Assembly: GCF_003426025.1 (NCBI RefSeq)
Contig: NZ_QJSH01000006.1
Location: forward strand, 62,001-126,000
Direction of reading: 5' to 3'
DNA: 64,000 nt
DNA from: Paraliobacillus quinghaiensis
GTDB taxonomy: Bacteria > Bacillota > Bacilli > Bacillales > Amphibacillaceae
Positions 59,085-64,000 of this stretch are shown piece by piece. The position numbers were made by a program, and so were the translations under genes. Within the stretch, counting starts at the first letter, position 1. Each line of letters opens with the position of its first letter. The notes beneath the pieces are model-generated. The model had not been told where the DNA came from and searched no databases. It saw only the letters and a list, made by a program, of their open reading frames with translations.

Positions 59085-59228
59085 ATTATAGTGTTTTAAC
59101 TTTTTTCTAATAGAATCCTTTGCTTCAATCATGTAAAAAGCATCATCTATCAAATCTTAAAAGATGTATATAAATTATTTACTTGATAAAGTCGAAAAAG
59201 TCCAATGTTCAATTAATAGTTTTTACGT

Positions 59229-59234
59229 TATAAT
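59229..59234 (+). promoter_or_regulatory. Predicted -10 of the solute-binding protein gene
   Basis: TATAAT lies 24 bases before the ATG at 59259. A weak TGTTCA is 17 bases upstream (59206-59211), so an activator may be needed, perhaps the downstream two-component system. Confidence 0.5.
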
Positions 59235-59258
59235 TATTGTATAAGTGAGGGATGTTAT

Positions 59259-60911
59259 ATGAGAATAGAGGAAACGATAAAAAGTATTATATTACTATTA
59301 GTGATTTCGATGAGTCTATTATTTGTAGCATGTGAAAAAAAGGATATTGATAATGAAAGCGTCTCCTCTCAAGATGAAGAGGAAACTATACTACTTAATC
59401 CAGATGAACCTGGTTGGAAGTTAGATACGTCTCCCATTACCTTTGATTGGTATGTGAACTTTTCCTGGTTTACAACCGAATGGGGTGGAAACGTTGTTTC
59501 GGATTATATAACGGAAAAAACTGGTATCAATGTTAACTTTATTACTCCATCGGGAAATGAAAACGAAAAAATGAACACGATGATTGCTTCAGGTTCCTTA
59601 CCTGACTTTATTACGTTAGGTTGGTGGGAAGATTCGGCAAGAAAAATAATAGAAGGAGAACTTGTCTTACCATTAGATGAACTTGCAGAGAGCTATGACC
59701 CATATTTCTTTAATGTTTCAGATAGTAAGAAACTAGATTGGTATAGACAAGAAGATGGACATGTTTACATGTATCCAAACGCATCTTCTTCCCCAGAGGA
59801 TTTTGAAAGATATAAGGATTTAAAGCCATCCAATCAAACATTTTTAGTGCGCAAAGATATGTATGAAGCGTTAGGTAAGCCGGACATGAGAACACCTGAA
59901 GGATTCCTTCAAGCATTGAAGAAAGCTAAAGAAATGTTCCCAGAGGTAAATGGCGAACCTCTTATTCCCATTGGTTTGCATGAGTTTACGGATGTTGGAA
60001 ATGATTCCTTAGAAGCATATCTTCTTAATTTCCTAGCTGTTCCAATGCAGAAGAATGGAAAGGTATATGACCGGAGAACCGATAAAGAATATATAAGATG
60101 GTTAAAGACATTTAGAAAAGCAAATGAAATGGGACTTTTAGCAAAGGATATCTTTGTCGATAAGCGACCGCAAATGGAAGAAAAAATAGCAAAAGGTCGA
60201 TACTTTGCTATGCTTTATCAGCGTAGTGATATGGAAGCACAGCAGCAAGCTCTTTATACAAATAACCCCGATTCGGTTTATATTGCTGTAGATGGGCCAG
60301 CAAACACTAGTCTTGATGCCCCAACTTTAGCGGCAGATGGTATTTCAGGTTGGACAATTACATTTATCTCCAAAGATGTAAAGGATCCTGAAAGAGCAAT
60401 TCGATTTTTGAGTTATTTAATTAGTGAAGAAGGTCAAAAAGATGTGTTTCTAGGTAAAAAAGGAGTTACTTGGGATTATATCAACGGAAAAGAAGAGTTT
60501 TTTCCTGAAGTGTTAGAATTACTGAACTCTGACCGTGCAAAATTTGATGAAAAGTATGGAGCTTCGCATGCATATTGGATGCTAATGGATACCAATATGA
60601 TGCTTCAATGGGAACCTGAAATTTCACCACCGCTAAAGCAGTTAGAAGATTGGACGAAGGGAAAGACCGTTAGCTTAAGTGAATTCGATGGTATTATCCC
60701 AAGAGGCACTTCGGAAGAAGGTATTTCTGCTAATAAGATAGAGAAGAAGTGGGGAGAAGTTTTACCAAGGTTGTTGTTAGCTGAGACAGAAGAAGAATTT
60801 GATAAGTTGTTTCAATCATTTTTAGAGACCCGAGAAGAAAATGGTTATGATTTAATTAAAGAATATATGCAGCAGGAATATGAGGAAAATAAAGCAAAGT
60901 TAAATGATTAA
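59259..60911 (+). CDS. Sugar ABC transporter solute-binding lipoprotein (LplA/YtcQ type)
   Basis: A 550-residue lipoprotein: signal segment then lipobox LFVAC with the modified Cys at residue 26. The mature part has the family 1 binding fold of the large LplA/YtcQ type, seen in ITEKTGINVNFITPSGNENEKMN then ASGSLPDFIT and in DGISGWTITFISKDVKDPER. Such proteins feed oligosaccharides, often pectic or polyuronide-derived, to an ABC importer. The permeases are not in the window. GAGGGAT precedes the ATG. Confidence 0.88.
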   Translation: MRIEETIKSIILLLVISMSLLFVACEKKDIDNESVSSQDEEETILLNPDEPGWKLDTSPITFDWYVNFSWFTTEWGGNVVSDYITEKTGINVNFITPSGNENEKMNTMIASGSLPDFITLGWWEDSARKIIEGELVLPLDELAESYDPYFFNVSDSKKLDWYRQEDGHVYMYPNASSSPEDFERYKDLKPSNQTFLVRKDMYEALGKPDMRTPEGFLQALKKAKEMFPEVNGEPLIPIGLHEFTDVGNDSLEAYLLNFLAVPMQKNGKVYDRRTDKEYIRWLKTFRKANEMGLLAKDIFVDKRPQMEEKIAKGRYFAMLYQRSDMEAQQQALYTNNPDSVYIAVDGPANTSLDAPTLAADGISGWTITFISKDVKDPERAIRFLSYLISEEGQKDVFLGKKGVTWDYINGKEEFFPEVLELLNSDRAKFDEKYGASHAYWMLMDTNMMLQWEPEISPPLKQLEDWTKGKTVSLSEFDGIIPRGTSEEGISANKIEKKWGEVLPRLLLAETEEEFDKLFQSFLETREENGYDLIKEYMQQEYEENKAKLND

Positions 60912-60951
60912 TACCGGAGCGAAGTCTAACTCTTTATTTATCCCGCATTAA

Positions 60952-61076
60952 CGGGCATTCCCCCCACTTCAAAACTTAGAGAAATCGAAGGAGTTTAAGT
61001 GGGGGCTAACTGCCCGTAAAAGCCCGATTCGTTCAACTAACCATCAGTGAGGGATGAAGAAAACCCTCACTGATGG
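60952..61076. repeat. Double-hairpin structured element between binding protein and kinase genes
   Basis: Hairpin 1 nests ACGGGCA/TGCCCGT around CCCCCACTT/AAGTGGGGG (60952-61018). Hairpin 2 is a perfect 13-bp stem CCATCAGTGAGGG (61041-61053) with CCCTCACTGATGG (61064-61076). Neither is followed by a T run. The composition differs from the surroundings. I recall a similar motif in other Bacillaceae genomes, possibly the end of an IS200/IS605-like element, but cannot confirm it. Confidence 0.6.
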
Positions 61077-61174
61077 AAGTTTCACTTTATTGTGGAATAC
61101 TATCGCAAAGTAAAAGATGCTGGAGGTGAAATAATATTAGGACAAAGTGGAAGTATTTTTTTAATGAGGTAAGT

Positions 61175-63019
61175 TTGTATATTAGTAATATTTCCCTCCA
61201 AAAAAAGTTTGTGACTCTGTATGTCATTATTCTATTAGTTCCCGTTTTGATTTTCACATGGAATATCTCGAAACAATACTATGAGGCATCAATTCATGAT
61301 GCAATTAGTGAGAATGAATATATATTACAGTTAGAACAGGTCAATATAGAAAATAATATTGAAACCATTCGCCGAACCGCTCAAATGGTAGTCGCAAATC
61401 AAGAATTTAAGGAGTTTATCAGACAAAAAGAAGAATACGATGTTAAAGGGCTGCTAGATTTTAAAATCAATGTTCTTTCAGATATTACGCAGTTAAAATA
61501 TAATAATCCTAGTATAGAGAATATTCATTTTTTCACATCTAATAAAAATATAAGTGAAATGTGGCCAATAGTTTATGATGAGAAACGGATTGCAAACTCT
61601 GATTGGTATAAAAAACTTCTTGAATTAAATGGAAGAGAAATGTGGAGATTTAATCAACAGGGTCAGTATTTAGATAATGTGTATTCTAGTAAAATTGGAC
61701 CGTGGAAGGCTTCATTGTATCGCCAACTTGAGTACCCAAAGGACAACCATTTAGGTATTATTGAAATCACTATGCTGTTAGAAAACTTTTTTCCTAAAAT
61801 GTTTAGTGGTGTAAATAATGGTCAGTCCCAAATGCTTGTCATTGATGAAATGAGTAATGTTCATGTTAATCCAGCCGACACGTTATTAGAGGAACTTAAT
61901 ACTAATCCAGAAGCAATAAGGGATAATTTTTTTAGAGATAATAAAAACGATAGTAATCAGACAATGCGTTTCCAAAATAGAGAAAGGCCCTATTTAATTG
62001 TTTCCTCTTATGTAGAAGGTATTGATATGCATCTATTAAATGTTGTCTCTTTAAAGGATATATACGCGGAAAGAAATCAAATTAGAATGTATATTTTTAT
62101 AGGAGCTTTTGCGTTAATTATAGTTCTGTCTTTGTTTACGCATGGCATTATTTCTTTAATACTAAAAAAGTTTCACCTTTTAATAGAATTGATGAAAAGA
62201 GTAGAAAAAGGCGATTTTACAGTTGATGTGGATATACGTGGGCATGGTGAGATAGGAAGATTATCGAATCATATTCGAAATATGCTTAGTAAAATAAATA
62301 GCTTAATCGCTGACTCAGTGAATAAAGAAGCAGCGACAAAAGAGTCGGAGTTAAAGGCATTAAAAACACAAATTGATTCTCATTTCTTATATAATACCTT
62401 GGAGAATATTAAAATGATGGCAGAGATCGATGGAAATTATGAAATTTCCGACACGATAACATCCTTAGGTGAAATGATGCGTTACAATCTTAAGTGGAAG
62501 AAGGACTTTGTTTCTTTACAAGATGAAGTAAACCACATAAAAAACTATATTGATATTATGAATGTCCGTTTAGATAATAAATTAAGATTTAATGTTGATA
62601 TCCCTTCAAGATATTTAAGTCAGGAAGTCCTGAAAATGACCTTCCAACCTATCGTCGAAAACTCGGTGAAACATGGATTACTAGATGTTTTACATGAGAA
62701 AGACGGTATAATATCCATTAAAGTATTCTCCAACACTAAAGATATAATGATAGAAATAACAGATAACGGAGTAGGAATGGATAAATCAACACTATGCCAG
62801 TTAACTGCTAATCTCATTGAAGGAACAGAGGTGGAAGAGACTTCTAGCCAAATGAAGAGTGGTAGTGGAATAGGGCTATACAATGTACATGAGCGAATCC
62901 AATTACATTATGGAAATGAATATGGACTGAAAATTGACAGTGAGGAAGGAGAATACACTAAAGTTGTAGTTACCTTACCCTGTCTACTTCTTGAAGGAGG
63001 TGGAGGTTTACCCTCATGA
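61175..63019 (+). CDS. YesM-type sensor histidine kinase
   Basis: A 614-residue membrane kinase. Membrane segments at about residues 11-29 and 306-330 enclose an extracellular Cache-like sensor. A HAMP domain follows (LIELMKRVEKGDFTVDVDIRG), then the His_kinase domain with the phosphorylated His in QIDSHFLYNTLENI, and an HATPase with FQPIVENSVKHGL, TDNGVGMD and GSGIGLYNVHERI. YesM kinases sense sugars together with binding proteins and act on a YesN-type regulator, which follows with a 4-base ATGA overlap. TTG 61175 has GAGG upstream. Confidence 0.92.
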   Translation: MYISNISLQKKFVTLYVIILLVPVLIFTWNISKQYYEASIHDAISENEYILQLEQVNIENNIETIRRTAQMVVANQEFKEFIRQKEEYDVKGLLDFKINVLSDITQLKYNNPSIENIHFFTSNKNISEMWPIVYDEKRIANSDWYKKLLELNGREMWRFNQQGQYLDNVYSSKIGPWKASLYRQLEYPKDNHLGIIEITMLLENFFPKMFSGVNNGQSQMLVIDEMSNVHVNPADTLLEELNTNPEAIRDNFFRDNKNDSNQTMRFQNRERPYLIVSSYVEGIDMHLLNVVSLKDIYAERNQIRMYIFIGAFALIIVLSLFTHGIISLILKKFHLLIELMKRVEKGDFTVDVDIRGHGEIGRLSNHIRNMLSKINSLIADSVNKEAATKESELKALKTQIDSHFLYNTLENIKMMAEIDGNYEISDTITSLGEMMRYNLKWKKDFVSLQDEVNHIKNYIDIMNVRLDNKLRFNVDIPSRYLSQEVLKMTFQPIVENSVKHGLLDVLHEKDGIISIKVFSNTKDIMIEITDNGVGMDKSTLCQLTANLIEGTEVEETSSQMKSGSGIGLYNVHERIQLHYGNEYGLKIDSEEGEYTKVVVTLPCLLLEGGGGLPS

Positions 63020-64000
63020 TAACTATATTAGTTGTAGATGATGAGCGAATGATACGGTTAGGGATTAAGGCAATGCTTGAAAGAAGATATAACTTCGATA
63101 TTCTAGTGGCATCAGATGGGGTGGAAGCACTTGAATTATTAAAGGTTAGTGATATAAACATTGTCATAACAGATATTAAGATGCCTCGTATGGACGGAAT
63201 TAAACTAATAGAACAAATGCAGCTGATGGAAAAAACACCTCTTGTTATTATTGTGAGTGGATATGATGACTTTTCCTATGCAAAACAAGCTATTAAATAT
63301 CAAGTAATGGATTATATACTAAAGCCGGTTGACCGTAATGAATTGTTTAATATCATCGATCGTACTAAAGAAAAGATAGATGCAGAATTAGCGTTGCCAA
63401 AAGATATGGACGAATACCGAAACAATCAATTAAGTTATATGTTACTTAATCCAAGGATAAATGAAGAAGAAGTAGAAGAAATTTTTCAGAATCTTCAACT
63501 CTATAATTACCCTAATGGATTTTATGTTGGTGTCTTTCATTTTAGAGATGAGAAGGGAGTAATTCAAAAAAAAGAGCTTGCTAGTCAATTCAAAAAAACA
63601 ATGACAGATAATAACGACCATACATTCTTTTTTCTGGACAGTGATGAAAAACTAACTGTCCTCTCTGAAGACGTAGGTATATTTTATCAAGTTTTAGAGG
63701 AATATAATTTGGATACACATTGCCCGTTAATAGTTGCAATAAGCAAAAGGCACACAGTTACTAGAAAATTCAAAGAGGCTTATGAGCAAGCAAAAGAAGC
63801 GTTAGCTTATAAATTTATCTATCCAAATCAAAATGTATTTACCTTTGAAGAAGTAGATAAAAAGATGGAAAATATCGATGTAGAAGAAAAATCTCTTCAA
63901 AAAATTTATAATATGTTAGGAACAGATAGAAATAATGAAATAAGGTCAACTCTATTAAACGTCTTTAATATAGAAGAGTTAAAAAACTATAAATTAACTT
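63016..64000 (+). CDS. YesN-type response regulator (3' partial)
   Basis: Begins at ATG 63016, overlapping the kinase stop, and stays open to the window end (328 codons seen). The receiver domain has the acidic pair in VVDDERMIRLG, the phosphorylated Asp in VITDIKMPRMDG, Ser in IVSGYDDFSYAK and Lys in ILKPVDRNE. The middle region is the usual YesN linker domain with EAYEQAKEALAYKFIYP. An AraC-type DNA-binding domain is expected beyond the window. It probably activates the transport and degradation genes nearby. Confidence 0.92.
   Translation, partial: MITILVVDDERMIRLGIKAMLERRYNFDILVASDGVEALELLKVSDINIVITDIKMPRMDGIKLIEQMQLMEKTPLVIIVSGYDDFSYAKQAIKYQVMDYILKPVDRNELFNIIDRTKEKIDAELALPKDMDEYRNNQLSYMLLNPRINEEEVEEIFQNLQLYNYPNGFYVGVFHFRDEKGVIQKKELASQFKKTMTDNNDHTFFFLDSDEKLTVLSEDVGIFYQVLEEYNLDTHCPLIVAISKRHTVTRKFKEAYEQAKEALAYKFIYPNQNVFTFEEVDKKMENIDVEEKSLQKIYNMLGTDRNNEIRSTLLNVFNIEELKNYKLT

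Overview
The window is low-GC Gram-positive chromosomal DNA from a member of the Bacillaceae. The evidence is gene content and order matching Bacillus subtilis (yebA-guaA-pbuG, yebE-yebG-purEKBCSQLFMNHD, yerB-yerC, pcrB-pcrA-ligA-camS, gatCAB, dgkB, rlmCD), strong AGGAGG-type ribosome binding sites and frequent TTG/GTG starts. I cannot name the genus with confidence. No rRNA or tRNA gene was seen.

1-20020 is the purine region. It starts with the 3' part of a transglutaminase-like membrane protein, then guaA, the permease pbuG, a small heat shock protein, yebE, yebG and the complete 12-gene purine operon. Three guanine-type riboswitches (C at the ligand-discriminating position), each followed by an intrinsic terminator, precede guaA, pbuG and purE. 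The pbuG and purE promoters also carry paired PurR boxes placed as in B. subtilis, so initiation and elongation are both controlled.

20021-40302 is mostly conserved housekeeping DNA: a chemotaxis receptor, yerB/yerC, an oxidoreductase, pcrB-pcrA-ligA-camS, gatCAB, dgkB and rlmCD. Two IS200/IS605-type elements that carry only tnpB interrupt it. One encodes a zinc-ribbon-less TnpB whose RuvC-II glutamate seems to have moved; the other encodes a canonical TnpB. Their left ends are alike.

40287-45640 is a decayed island at the 3' end of rlmCD. It has a frameshifted large serine recombinase overlapping rlmCD, a second copy of part of that recombinase, an N-terminal stub of a different recombinase, a possible ISL3 remnant, a broken lipoprotein gene, a DUF3231 gene and an intact XRE regulator/membrane protein pair with duplicated operators.

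45649-64000 is an accessory region that looks like carbohydrate metabolism: aldo/keto reductase, SDR, ThuA-like protein, mutarotase-like protein, a 1154-residue unassigned protein, an FAD oxidoreductase translationally coupled to a second DUF3231 protein, a signal-less 971-residue pectate-lyase-fold protein with a second aldo/keto reductase behind a 28-bp perfect palindromic operator, a solute-binding lipoprotein, and a YesM/YesN-type two-component system that runs off the end. My inference is uptake of an oligosaccharide followed by intracellular breakdown. The substrate is unknown and no transporter permease is inside the window.
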